A stretch of 64,000 nt of DNA from DASXMT01 sp963781305 (GTDB lineage Bacteria; Actinomycetota; Acidimicrobiia; Acidimicrobiales; RAAP-2). Below are positions 50,274 to 59,126 of the stretch, one piece after another (within the stretch, counting starts at the first letter, position 1; each line of letters begins with the position of its first letter). Where the stretch lies: NCBI GenBank assembly GCA_963781305.1, contig CAWAFL010000014.1:806001-870000 (forward strand), in the 5' to 3' direction. The notes below the pieces were generated by a model. That model had not been told where the DNA came from, made no database searches, and saw nothing but the letters and a program-made list of their open reading frames with translations. Made by a program: the position numbers and the translations under genes.

Positions 50274-51686
50274 TCAGTGTGGTGCTCCTGGTGCGAGGAG
50301 CGGCCAGGGCCGCTCGCGTTCGGCAATGCGGGCCAGGTCTAACAGCAGCTGCTCCTGGTGATGGCGGCCGATCACCTGCAGGCTGATCGGGAGCCCGTCC
50401 ACCGTCCCGGCCGGGATGGCCACCGCCGGGTTCCCGGTCAGGTTGGCCGGGATGGTCAGCGCCCCGTTGTTGCTGAGGGCGCTCTCGAATCCCACCTCGG
50501 CGATCAGGTCGATGTCGCCCACCGTGGTGGGCATCGGTCCCTCGGCCGCGAAAGCGACATCCGGATTGGAGGCGGTGAAGATGAAGTCGGCCTGGTCGAA
50601 GACGTCGGCCATCGTCTCGTTCACCGTGATGCGGAACAGCTCGGTGGCCCCCGCGGTGGACACGTTGAGGTTGTAGGTGGCCAGGTTCATCCCCAGCTGG
50701 ATCTCCGGGGTCAGGTCGTCGTTGCACGCCGGGTACCGGTCGCCCAGTTCGCCGGCCAGTCCGATCAGGTTGGACATGGCCCATTCCAGCCCGCCCCGGG
50801 GGAGGTCCACCACCACGTCCACCCGCTTCAGCCCGGCGTCGGCGATCAGGGCCTCGGCTGCCGCGGTGACGAGTTCCACCACTTCGGGACGGACCACGGC
50901 GTTGCCCAGGTCGACGCTGACGACGGCCCGCTTGCCCGACAGGTCGAAGGAGTCGAGCCCCGCCTCCCAGCCCTCCACCCGGGGGAGGCTCAAGGTGTCA
51001 CGGGGGTCCCAGCCGTTGCACACGTCGAACCACCGGGCCGTGTCGCGCACCGAGCGGGATACGCACCCCACCACCACGGTGAGGGGATTCTGCATGGTGC
51101 CCGGGCCCCGGGGGATCCGGCCGTAGGTGGCCTTGAGCCCGAACAGTCCGGTGTAGCCGGCCGGGATGCGGATGGAGCCTCCACCGTCACCGCCGCTGGC
51201 GATGGGCACCAGGCCTCCCGAGACGGCCGCGGCCGAGCCACCCGACGAGCCGCCCGGGGTGCGCTCGGGATTCCACGGGTTCCTGGTCGTGCCGTGCAGC
51301 TTGGTGTGGGTGCAGTTGATGCCGCCGAACTCCGAGGCCGTGGTCTGGCCGATCAGGACCGCACCTGCTTCGCGCAACCGGGCCACCTGGGTGGTGTCGT
51401 GATCGGCCACCCGGTCCTTGAACACCAGCGACGCCTCGGTGTACGGCCAGCCGTCGACCGGCTCGAGCTCCTTGACCCCGAGGGGCACGCCGCCGAAGGG
51501 GAGCGAGACGTCGGCGGTCGCCGCCGCGGCCCGGGCCGGCTCCGCGTCGATGTGGGAGAAGGCGTTCAGCTCCGATCCTTCGATGGCAGTGAGGGACAGC
51601 TCCAGGGCCTCGATGGGGGTGATGGTGCCGGCGCGAAAGGCGTCGACCAGGGAGCAGGCATCATCGGGCCAGGGCTGCACGGTCAT
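50274..51686 (-). CDS. amidase signature-family hydrolase
   Basis: A 470-residue enzyme with the complete Ser-cisSer-Lys triad: Lys72 in PLGVKELEP, cis-Ser147 in RTPGGSSGGSAAAVSGG and nucleophile Ser171 in GGDGGGSIRIPAGYTGLFGLK. C-terminal NPAVAIPAGTVDGLPISLQVIG is typical. Hydrolyses amide or carbamate bonds; the substrate is unknown. Operon with the F420-type oxidoreductase; divergent from bluB with 107 bp between. Confidence 0.93.
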   Translation of the reverse strand: MTVQPWPDDACSLVDAFRAGTITPIEALELSLTAIEGSELNAFSHIDAEPARAAAATADVSLPFGGVPLGVKELEPVDGWPYTEASLVFKDRVADHDTTQVARLREAGAVLIGQTTASEFGGINCTHTKLHGTTRNPWNPERTPGGSSGGSAAAVSGGLVPIASGGDGGGSIRIPAGYTGLFGLKATYGRIPRGPGTMQNPLTVVVGCVSRSVRDTARWFDVCNGWDPRDTLSLPRVEGWEAGLDSFDLSGKRAVVSVDLGNAVVRPEVVELVTAAAEALIADAGLKRVDVVVDLPRGGLEWAMSNLIGLAGELGDRYPACNDDLTPEIQLGMNLATYNLNVSTAGATELFRITVNETMADVFDQADFIFTASNPDVAFAAEGPMPTTVGDIDLIAEVGFESALSNNGALTIPANLTGNPAVAIPAGTVDGLPISLQVIGRHHQEQLLLDLARIAERERPWPLLAPGAPH

Positions 51687-51793
51687 GCCGGTTGACGCTA
51701 ACGGGATCGGCTGGTCACGGCCACCGCTTCACGGACGGCGCCGGCATGCCGGGCCGAACCAAGCCGTGCCACCATCACGCCGTCGGGCACGTA

Positions 51794-52462
51794 GTGTCGG
51801 CCTCAGTGAGCACACGCCCGAACACAAGCACGCCGCCGACCGAGCTGGCCGGCCTCTACGACGTGATCCATCGGCGCCGGGATGTCCGAGCCGAATTCGT
51901 GGGCGGCAAGATCGACCCCGAGGTGCTCGACCGGGTGCTCCACGCCGCCCACGCCGCTCCCAGCGTGGGCCTGACCCAGCCGTGGGACTTCATCCTGGTC
52001 GAGGACCCGCTGGTGCGGCGGACGTTCTGGGAGCACGTGCAGGACGAGCGCGCCGTGTTCGCCTCCACGCTCGAGGGCGAGGAGGCCGAGCGGTTCGCCG
52101 GGATCAAGATCGACGGGATCCTCGAGGCCGCCCTGTCGGTGGCGGTGACCTACGACCCCGAGCGGGGTTCCCCCGCCGTTCTCGGGCGCCACGCCGTAGC
52201 CGACGCCGGCGTCTACTCGGTGTGCCTGGCCATCGAGAACCTGTGGCTGGCCTGCACGGCCGAGGGCCTGGGCATGGGCTGGGTCTCCTTCTACCGGGAG
52301 CAGTTCCTGAGCGACCTGCTCGGAATTCCCAAAGGCGTCCGCCCGGTTGCCTGGTTGTGCATCGGGCCGGTCAGCCACGTCGAGGCCGTGCCCGACCTCG
52401 AGCGCCACGGGTGGCGGAGCCGGTTACCTCTGGAGGACGTCCTCCACCACGACCACTGGTAG
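51794..52462 (+). CDS. bluB: 5,6-dimethylbenzimidazole synthase (BluB), nitroreductase fold
   Basis: About 222 residues. RRRDVRAEFVGGKIDPEVLDRVLHAAHAAPSVGLTQPWDFILVEDP (pieces) is the typical BluB start with FMN-binding arginines and the SVGLTQPW motif. GRHAVADAGVYSVCLAIENLWLACTAEGLGMGWVSFY is the core. BluB cleaves FMN to make the lower ligand of cobalamin. GTG 51794 or GTG 51806 is the start; the longer frame to 51692 overlaps the divergent amidase promoter region. Confidence 0.92.
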   Translation: MSASVSTRPNTSTPPTELAGLYDVIHRRRDVRAEFVGGKIDPEVLDRVLHAAHAAPSVGLTQPWDFILVEDPLVRRTFWEHVQDERAVFASTLEGEEAERFAGIKIDGILEAALSVAVTYDPERGSPAVLGRHAVADAGVYSVCLAIENLWLACTAEGLGMGWVSFYREQFLSDLLGIPKGVRPVAWLCIGPVSHVEAVPDLERHGWRSRLPLEDVLHHDHW

Positions 52463-52482
52463 GGCGGACTGGTAGGGCGGAC
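52457..52482. repeat. 13-bp tandem duplication overlapping the bluB stop
   Basis: TGGTAGGGCGGAC occurs twice perfectly, the first copy spanning the bluB TAG. No function seen. Confidence 0.75.
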
Positions 52483-52556
52483 AAGCGGCGGACTAGCAGC
52501 GCCGGTCAGGACGGGACCGTAGGGCGCACCCCCAGTGGTGCGCGTAGCGTGTGGGC

Positions 52557-53402
52557 ATGACCAACTCGGCGAACACTTCGATCTCCACGGCGATGCCCTC
52601 GCCCAAGGCCGACCCCAGGCACCCCTTCACCTTGGCCATCGACATCGGGGGCACCGGCCTGAAGGCGTCGGTGCTCGATGCCGACGGTGCCATGGTGGCC
52701 GATCGGGTGAAGATCCCCACGACGTACCCCCTGTCGCCGGAGAAGCTGATGGCCGACCTGGCCAAGCTGGTGGCGCCGTTGCCTGACGCTGAGCGGGCCT
52801 CGGTCGGCTTTCCCGGCATGGTCAGGGCCGGGCACGTCCTGTCCGCCCCGCACTTCCAGACCAAGCACGGGCCCGGGAGTCATATCGACGAGGCGCTGGC
52901 CAAGGCCTGGCACGGCTTCGACTTGGCCAGCACCCTGGCCACCTCCCTCGGTCGGCCGACGAAGGTGGCCAACGACGCCGACATCCAGGGGGCGGCGGTG
53001 GTCAGTGGCCAGGGACTGGAGTTCATCATCACCCTTGGCACCGGCTTTGGGTCCGGTCTGTTCTACGAGGGCAAGCTCATGCCCCATTTGGAGATCGCTC
53101 ACCAACCCTTCCGCAAGGGCGAGACCTACAACGAGCAGCTGGGCGAGGCGACCCGTAAGGAGATCGGCGAGGAGCGCTGGAACAGGCGGGTGTACAAGGC
53201 CATCCGTATCCTGCGGGAGATGTTGTTCTTCGACCACCTCTACATCGGCGGCGGCAACTCCCGTCGGTTGAAGCGAGACGACCTCGACGACGACACGACC
53301 ATCGTGGACAACACCGCCGGGATCCTGGGCGGGATCAAGCTGTGGGAGATGGACCACATCGGGGTGAACGCCACCCACGTCGATCCGCTGCCTAGGACCT
53401 GA
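52557..53402 (+). CDS. ppgK: polyphosphate glucokinase (ROK family)
   Basis: About 281 residues. The N-terminal phosphate loop FTLAIDIGGTGLKASVLD, SVGFPGMVRAG and ANDADIQGAAVV are present. GLEFIITLGTGFGSGLFYEGKLMPHLEIAHQPFRKGETYNEQLG carries the ROK active-site region and PpgK-type loop that lacks the zinc-binding cysteines of ordinary ROK kinases. Uses polyphosphate (and often ATP) to make glucose 6-phosphate. ATG 52557 (or GTG 52551) follows about 95 bp after bluB. Convergent with the CHAD gene, 39 bp apart. Confidence 0.92.
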   Translation: MTNSANTSISTAMPSPKADPRHPFTLAIDIGGTGLKASVLDADGAMVADRVKIPTTYPLSPEKLMADLAKLVAPLPDAERASVGFPGMVRAGHVLSAPHFQTKHGPGSHIDEALAKAWHGFDLASTLATSLGRPTKVANDADIQGAAVVSGQGLEFIITLGTGFGSGLFYEGKLMPHLEIAHQPFRKGETYNEQLGEATRKEIGEERWNRRVYKAIRILREMLFFDHLYIGGGNSRRLKRDDLDDDTTIVDNTAGILGGIKLWEMDHIGVNATHVDPLPRT

Positions 53403-53441
53403 CGACCGAAGCGGGGCCCGGACAGTACGGGCGAATCCCGT

Positions 53442-54422
53442 TCAGTCCTGCCAGCGCCGCCAGCGGCGCTCCACCTCTTTCAGCTCCTTGCGCCAACCCT
53501 TCCGGATGCCGGCCGCTGCCGCTTCCTCGAAGGCGGACAGTTGAGCGGCTGACTCGGCCAGCTCGGGGCGTTCGTCGACCAGGGTGGCCAGCCAGGCTCG
53601 GGACACGCTGACGTCGTGCAGGTCGCCCAGCCGGACCTGCAGCGTCTCCACGGCGCGGGCCGTCTTTCGGGCCGGGGAACCGTCGACCAGCGCCACCGTT
53701 TCGGCCCCGTAGCGGAGGCCCTTCAGTCGGATCCGGAGCTTGTGGAGGTGGTCGTCAGTGGGCTTCTTCCGGGCCAGGCGCCCGGCACCCCGGACGTCGT
53801 GCCAGGTCCGCTTCAACAGGGGCCCCATGACCTGGTCGGCGGGACGGTCAGCCTTGGGCGTGAACGGGGGATCCTGGCAGGCCCGCAGGATCTCCCTGGT
53901 CAGGCGGGCATGGCGCTCTCCGCCGCGGACGTCGTCCACTCCGGCGCTGGCCGATTCGATGGAGTTGTCGATGATCAGGAGGATCGTCTTGAGCTCGTCG
54001 TCCTCCAACACGTTCTCGCCGGCGTCGGTAATGCGATCGCGGAGTACGTGAAGGTCCCTGGTCTCGCCCAGCCGGTCGGCGTACCAGGCCAGCTCGGCCC
54101 GCAGGCTGGTGCCCCACGCCGGGTCGACCAGCAGGCGGAAGGTCCGCAGGTTGGAGCGCATGCGCCGAAGGGCCACCCGGCTGTCGTGTACCCGCTCGGT
54201 CTCTTCGTCGGCGCCACCGCCACCGAGAGCTGTGCCGGTGTCACCTCGACCGGCAGCAGCGTCGTTGACCAGGAATTTCTCCGAGCAGCTGGCCAGAGCC
54301 CGGCCCAGAACCGCGCCAGCGGTCGGGTCGTCCAGTGCGCTGTCCAGGGCAACCGCTCCGTCCAGCGCAAAAACCTCATGTGTTACCGACGACCCGATGC
54401 CGTCACCTGCCGGCTCACTCAC
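53442..54422 (-). CDS. CHAD domain protein
   Basis: A 326-residue all-helical protein of two CHAD repeats. VHDSRVALRRMRSNLRTFRLLVDPAWG with basic and histidine residues is the diagnostic first helix; LHKLRIRLKGLRYGAETVALV is the second-repeat counterpart (R-x(3)-K-x-LRY). CHAD domains bind polyphosphate through this basic surface. A stand-alone protein next to polyphosphate glucokinase suggests shared polyphosphate metabolism. ATG 54422 fits a short N-terminal tail. Confidence 0.9.
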   Translation of the reverse strand: MSEPAGDGIGSSVTHEVFALDGAVALDSALDDPTAGAVLGRALASCSEKFLVNDAAAGRGDTGTALGGGGADEETERVHDSRVALRRMRSNLRTFRLLVDPAWGTSLRAELAWYADRLGETRDLHVLRDRITDAGENVLEDDELKTILLIIDNSIESASAGVDDVRGGERHARLTREILRACQDPPFTPKADRPADQVMGPLLKRTWHDVRGAGRLARKKPTDDHLHKLRIRLKGLRYGAETVALVDGSPARKTARAVETLQVRLGDLHDVSVSRAWLATLVDERPELAESAAQLSAFEEAAAAGIRKGWRKELKEVERRWRRWQD

Positions 54423-54933
54423 TCGATGATCAACCTCCTGTCCCCAAGCCTACGGGCGGAGGGCCGACCGATGGGACCGGCCGGGATCATGCTCTCAGCC
54501 AGTTCTCAGGCTGCCCACGGTGGTCCGGAGGGGCGTGGCGGGGCAGGGGTGGTGAGCTCGCCTGTGCGTCGGAGCGGGCGCGTGCACTCCAGGGGCGGCG
54601 GGACCAGGGACAACGAGGGAGGGGTGGCAGGGGGAGCGTCGGCTGCCAGCCCCAGCCACACCATCAGCCCATGCATCGATTCCGGGATCCGAGTCGCCAT
54701 CCGTGTCCTCCTCGTCGGCCAACTTGGCGTGCCGTCCCCGCTCCGTTCCTACCGTGCCAGGGTGGCGTCGGAGCCAGTGGGACGAGCACGGAACTGAGCC
54801 TAAGAAGCGAAGGTTTCCGGTAGGTCACGTCGACGTGACCTTCAGCGAAACAATGGGTGGCGCCCACCCGGCGCCCGTGCCCCTGGCCAAGCCCCCGCCG
54901 ATGTACCACGCGCCACGCGCGTACCCTGAGGCC
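54423..54933. other. 511-bp spacer between CHAD and the quinone-oxidoreductase-like gene
   Basis: Holds one possible small minus-strand gene (54506-54700, listed separately) and otherwise no supported ORF. The plus-strand frames that run through here are antisense shadows. Confidence 0.5.
54506..54700 (-). CDS. possible small protein
   Basis: A 64-residue frame starting MATRIPESMHGLMVWLGLA and then Pro/Ser-rich. Its best support is GAGGAGG 6-12 bp upstream of the ATG, a strong Shine-Dalgarno. The TTG-started overlapping frame (MADEED...) reads the same region. No domain; may be spurious. Confidence 0.3.
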   Translation of the reverse strand: MATRIPESMHGLMVWLGLAADAPPATPPSLSLVPPPLECTRPLRRTGELTTPAPPRPSGPPWAA

Positions 54934-55882
54934 ATGCAAGCGGTGACGATCGTCGACGGTGACCTCCAGTGGAACGAGCATCCCGATCCCGAACCCGGCC
55001 CCCACGAGCTGCTGGTGGCGGTCCGGGCGGCCGGGCTCAACGGGGCCGACATGATGCAGCGGCTGGGCTTCTACCCGGCCCCGCCCGGGTATCCCCAGGA
55101 CATCCCGGGCATGGAGTTCGCCGGCGAGGTGGTCGGCCTCGGCTCCGAGGTCCGGCGGCACAGCCCTGGGCGACCGGGTCATGGCCCTGGTCGGCGGGGG
55201 CGCCCAGGCCGAGCTGGTCCTGGTGGACGAGGGCAGCGTCATCGACGTGCCCGAGAACATCACCTGGGAGGAGGCCGGCGGGTTCCCCGAGGTGTTCACC
55301 ACCGCCCACGGCGCCCTGTTCACCCAGGCTGGGCTCACCGCTGGTGAGCGGGTCCTGGTCACCGGAGCGGCTGGCGGGGTGGGCACGGCCGGGGTGCAGC
55401 TGGCCCATGCCGCCGGGGCCCACGTGGTCGCCTCGGCCCGGCGGGCGGAGCAGCACGAGCAGATCAAGGCTCTCGGCGCCGACGATGCCATCGTCCCCGA
55501 CCAGACCGGCGCCCACGGGCCCTATGACGTGGTGCTCGAGCTGGTGGGTGGGCCCAGCGTGCCCGACGTCCTGGCTGCGCTGGGCATGGGCGGGCGTATC
55601 GCCGTGATCGGGATCGGGGCCGGTCGCTCGGCCGAGATCGACCTGTCCGCCCTCATGTACAAGCGGGCCAGCATCAGTGGTTCCACCCTCCGGGGCCGCT
55701 CGCTCGAGGACAAAGCGGCCATTGCCCGTGTCATGGAGACCCAGGTCCTCCCGTTGCTGGCCGAGGAGCGCATCCGGGTGCCGGTGGCCGAGATCTACCC
55801 GATGCGTGATCCGGTCGCCGCGTACGACGCCTTCGTCAAAGGCGGCAAGTTCGGCAAGATCGTCCTCGTCACCTCCCTGTAG
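54934..55882 (+). pseudogene. zinc-less alcohol dehydrogenase / quinone-oxidoreductase-like (MDR) gene with a +1 frameshift
   Basis: ATG 54934 gives MQAVTIVDGDLQWNEHPDPEPGPHELLVAVRAAGLNGADMMQRLGFYP in parts, a normal MDR N-terminal domain, to GLGSEVRRHS. It loses frame at CCC (55164-55166). Skipping one C continues as LGDRVMALVGGGAQAELV, then VTGAAGGVGTAGVQLAHAAG (NADPH fold), and the rest runs to 55882 (AAYDAFVKGGKFGKIVLV). The second part could only start internally at 55181. If the shift is real this is a pseudogene; an indel error in the C run is equally likely. MDR family, substrate unknown. Confidence 0.75.
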
Positions 55883-55904
55883 GAGGCGGCGCGGCGGGGA
55901 CGCC

Positions 55905-57104
55905 CTACTTGGAGACGATGATCGACGACCCGTGGCCGAACAGGCCCTGGTTGGCGGTGATGCCCACCTTGGCCCCTTCGACCTGGCGTCCTGTGGCCTG
56001 GCCCCGGAGCTGCCACACCAGCTCGCACACCTGGGAGATGGCCTGGGCCGGGATGGCCTCGCCGAAGCAGGACAGCCCGCCGCTGGGGTTGACCGGGATC
56101 CGGCCCCCGATGGTGGTGTCGCCGTCGCGGAGCAGGTGCTCGGCCTCGCCTTCCTTGCAGATGCCGATGTCCTCGTACCAGTCGAGCTCCAGGGCCGAGG
56201 ACAGGTCGTAGACCTCGGCCAGGTCCAGGTCGTCGGGCCCGATGCCGGCCTCCTCGTAGGCGGCCAGGGCCACCGACTGCTTGAACGTCGGCCCGGTGCT
56301 CGAGGCGGCAACGCCCGAGTCGGTGGCGAAGTTGGGCATCTCGATGACCCCCTGGGGGAAGCGGGGGGTCACGGTGGAGACGGCGTCGATGGTGACCAGG
56401 TCGTCGCCCAGCCCGTGGCGCTTGGCGAAGTCCAGGCTGGTCAGCACCAGGGCGGCCCCGCCGTCGGAGGTGGCACAGATCTCGAGGAGGCGGAGCGGGT
56501 CGGCCACCATGGGTGAAGCAAGAACCTCCTCGGCCGTGACCTCCTTCCGGTACCGGGCATTCGGGTTTTCCAGACCATGCTTGGAGTTCTTCACCTTGAC
56601 GGCGGCGAAGTCCTCCTCGGTCGCCCCGAAGAGCTCCATGCGCCGGCGGGCGTAGAGGGCGAAGTAGGTGGGGTTGGTGGCGCCCATGAGATGGAAGCGC
56701 AGCCAGTCCGGATCGTCCTTGCGATCGCCGCCCACCGGGGCGAAGAAGCCCTTGGGCGTGGTGTCGGCCCCGACCACCAGGGCCACGTCGCAGAAGCCGG
56801 CCAGGATCTGGGCCCGGGCGTTGTCGACGGCGTGGGCGCCGGAGGCACAGGCGGCATAGGCACTGGAGACGCGGGCGCCCGTCCAGCCCAGGGCCTGGGC
56901 GAAGGTGGCTCCGGACACGAACCCGGGGTAGCCGTTGCGGATGGTGTCGGCCCCGGCCACGTACTGGACGTCGGTCCACTGCAGGCCGGCCTCTTTCAGG
57001 GCGTCGCCGGCGGCGGCCAGGCCGTACTCGACGAAGTTGCGTCCCCACTTGCCCCACGGGTGCATGCCGGCACCCAGGACGGCGATCCGCTTGTCGTCAG
57101 GCAT
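55905..57104 (-). CDS. SCP-x-type thiolase / lipid-transfer acetyl-CoA acetyltransferase
   Basis: A 399-residue thiolase-like protein. Catalytic Cys86 is in SSAYAACASGAHAVDNA. NPSGGLSCFGEAIPAQAISQ has the conserved Gly-rich segment, and GITANQGLFGHGSS the C-terminal loop (HGSS). It lacks the second Cys motif of ordinary thiolases, as is usual for the sterol-degradation LtpA/SCP-x group, which work together with DUF35 partner proteins. ATG 57104 has AAGGGAGG upstream; it overlaps the DUF35 gene by 8 bp. Confidence 0.9.
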   Translation of the reverse strand: MPDDKRIAVLGAGMHPWGKWGRNFVEYGLAAAGDALKEAGLQWTDVQYVAGADTIRNGYPGFVSGATFAQALGWTGARVSSAYAACASGAHAVDNARAQILAGFCDVALVVGADTTPKGFFAPVGGDRKDDPDWLRFHLMGATNPTYFALYARRRMELFGATEEDFAAVKVKNSKHGLENPNARYRKEVTAEEVLASPMVADPLRLLEICATSDGGAALVLTSLDFAKRHGLGDDLVTIDAVSTVTPRFPQGVIEMPNFATDSGVAASSTGPTFKQSVALAAYEEAGIGPDDLDLAEVYDLSSALELDWYEDIGICKEGEAEHLLRDGDTTIGGRIPVNPSGGLSCFGEAIPAQAISQVCELVWQLRGQATGRQVEGAKVGITANQGLFGHGSSIIVSK

Positions 57105-57570
57105 GTGCGCCTCCCTTGCTGTCGACCGGCTGAGCGTCGACCGGTTGCCACTTCCAGACCATGTACTCGTGCTCGTCGTCCTCGTAGAGGGTGTCGAGCA
57201 CGACCTCGACCTCGGTGCCGACCGAGAGATCATCGACGGTCACGCCCGGGACGAGCTGGCCCATGACCACCATCTTCTCGTCGGCCAGCTCCACTGCGGC
57301 GATGGAGAAGGGCACGTAGGGGTCGGCGGCCACATACGGCTTGGGGGGCTGGTAGCAGGAGTCGGTGTACGACCAGACCTTGCCCCGCCGGCTGAGGGGG
57401 GTCTCGGCGAACTCGGTGCCCTGGCACTCAGGGTTCCGGCAGAAATAGGTCTCCTGGGGGAAGGCGAAGGTGCCACACGAGGTGCACTTGCTGCCCAGGA
57501 GGGCCGGTTGCTTGTCGTCAAGGGTGAACCAGCCTTCGATGGCGGGCACCCGGGTCTTTGCCGAGGTCAT
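57097..57570 (-). CDS. Zn-ribbon OB-fold (DUF35) partner of the thiolase
   Basis: A 157-residue protein. N-terminal rubredoxin-like zinc ribbon with C-x2-C (SKCTSCGTF) and C-x4-C (YFCRNPECQG) precedes an OB fold (PLSRRGKVWSYTDSCYQ, then AVELADEKMVVMGQLVPGVTVDDLSVG). DUF35 proteins form complexes with SCP-x thiolases or acyl-CoA enzymes of steroid and lipid catabolism. First gene of the operon, overlapping the thiolase start. Confidence 0.92.
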   Translation of the reverse strand: MTSAKTRVPAIEGWFTLDDKQPALLGSKCTSCGTFAFPQETYFCRNPECQGTEFAETPLSRRGKVWSYTDSCYQPPKPYVAADPYVPFSIAAVELADEKMVVMGQLVPGVTVDDLSVGTEVEVVLDTLYEDDEHEYMVWKWQPVDAQPVDSKGGAHA

Positions 57571-57691
57571 GGAAGGAGCCTACTTCCGGGGCTGAGATCG
57601 AGACGATAGGATCTTCCGGCTATCGGTTCGTGGTGGATGCGTCATCGGCGAAGCTGTCGAGGGTGCACCGGGCACGATCCGACCAGTACCA

Positions 57692-57768
57692 GCGCTCGTA
57701 GCTCAACGGACTAGAGCATCTGACTACGGATCAGAAGGTTGGGGGTTCGAATCCCTCCGAGCGCGCCA
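57692..57768 (+). tRNA. tRNA-Arg (ACG), with encoded CCA; likely integration site
   Basis: A cloverleaf with acceptor stem GCGCTCG/CGAGCGC, D-arm GCTC..GAGC, anticodon loop CTACGGA giving anticodon ACG, and T-arm around TTCGAAT. CCA follows the discriminator G at 57766-57768. A tyrosine integrase gene begins 170 bp downstream in the same direction, so the 3' half of this tRNA is the probable attachment site of the island. Confidence 0.93.
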
Positions 57769-57936
57769 AATAAGTCCAGGTGAGAGCAGTGGGCCTCCCT
57801 GAATCCTTGACACAACCGGCAAGTGGCAGCCAAAGTGGCAGCCAAGCAGTTCGACATTCGCCGACGGCAGCCAGCACCCATCGAGGCGTTCGGAGCTTCG
57901 GCGTCTGGCCTCGGGAGCCCGAGGGGAGGACAGGGC

Positions 57937-59126
57937 ATGGCCGGTACAGCAAGGAAGGCGGGTCGGCGTCCTGCCGGTGAGGGGAGCGTCTACCAGGATG
58001 GCGACGGCCACTGGCGGGGCATCGCTGACCTCGGATGGGTCGACGGGAAACGCCGGCGGAAGTACATCCGGGCGGCAACCCAGGGCGAGGTGCTGGCCAA
58101 ACTTCGCCAGATCCGACGAGAGGCCGACGCCGGCGTGGTGGCCGACGAACGCATCACGGTCGGCCAGTTCCTGTCGCGGTGGCTGAAAGTCAACGCTCCG
58201 GGCTCGGTATCGAGCTCGACACTCGACGACTACGGGCATACGGTCCGGCTCCATCTCGAACCCACCATTGGGCGCAAGCGGCTGTCGCAGCTGACCGTGG
58301 CCGATGTCGATGCGGTGTGGGCAGCCAAGCGCGAGGCGGGTTACAAGCCGAACTCGATACGGATCATGCGGGCGGTGTTGCGCCGGGCGTTGGGGCAGGC
58401 CGAGCGTGAGGGGCTCGTTCAGCGGAACGTGGCTGCCATCTCCCAACCGCCTCGGATCTCGCAGCCAGAGGGCCGCTCGCTGACCGTCGACCAGGCCCGC
58501 GCCGTCCTCGAGGCCGCCCGAGGCGACCGGCTGGAGGCTGCCTATCTGTTGCTCCTCTCCTACGGATTGCGCCGGGGGAGCTGCTTGGACTGGCGTGGAC
58601 CGACCTCGACGCCAAAGCAGGGACACTCGCCGTCCGACAGGCGGTCCGTAAGCGGAAGACGGCCCGAAGCGAAGACGGAACATACGTGGGCGGCTCCTCC
58701 AGTCGGATCGAACTGGCGGAGCTGAAGACGCGGAGGAGCCGCCGGACGCTCTTCCTCACCAAGGGGATCGTGGAAGCGCTCCGAGCCCACCGAGACCGCC
58801 AGGAGCTCGATCGCAAGGAAGCCGGCGCACTGTGGGCCGACAGCGGCCTTATCTTCACCTCGGTGATCGGCACGCCGATGGACCCCGACAACTTCGCCAA
58901 GCAGTTCGTGCGATTGTGCGAATCGGCTGGGCTCGGGCACTGGCATCCGCACGAGGCCCGACACTCGGCGGCGAGCGTGATGCTGGCCCAGGGAGTCCCG
59001 CTCGAGGTCGTCTCCGAGGTGCTCGGCCATTCGTCGATCTACCTCACCAAGGACGTCTACGGACACTTGGTCGAAGGAGCCAAGCGCGATGCGGCGGAAC
59101 GGATGTCGGGTGTCCTGCTTGAGTAG
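57937..59126 (+). CDS. tyrosine recombinase (integrase), one-base deletion in a G run
   Basis: ATG 57937 has GAGGGGAGGA upstream. N-terminal SAM-like DNA-binding part: GEGSVYQDGDGHWRGIADLGW and VGQFLSRWLKVNAPG..LDDYGHTVRLHLEPTIGRKRL. LLLLSYGLRRG then loses frame at five Gs (58574-58578). Adding one G gives R-R-G-E-L-L-G-L-AWTDLD and the rest reads through to 59126. Catalytic residues: first Arg in GLRRG, HPHEARHSAASVML (H-x-x-R-H), LGHSS and Tyr in LTKDVYGHL. About 396 residues. If real, the integrase is inactive; if a sequencing deletion, it is intact. Confidence 0.8.

Noticed and set aside
54495..54722. TTG-started 75-codon frame overlapping the possible small gene
   Set aside because: No domain and a weaker start than ATG 54700 with GAGGAGG; at most one of the two frames is used.
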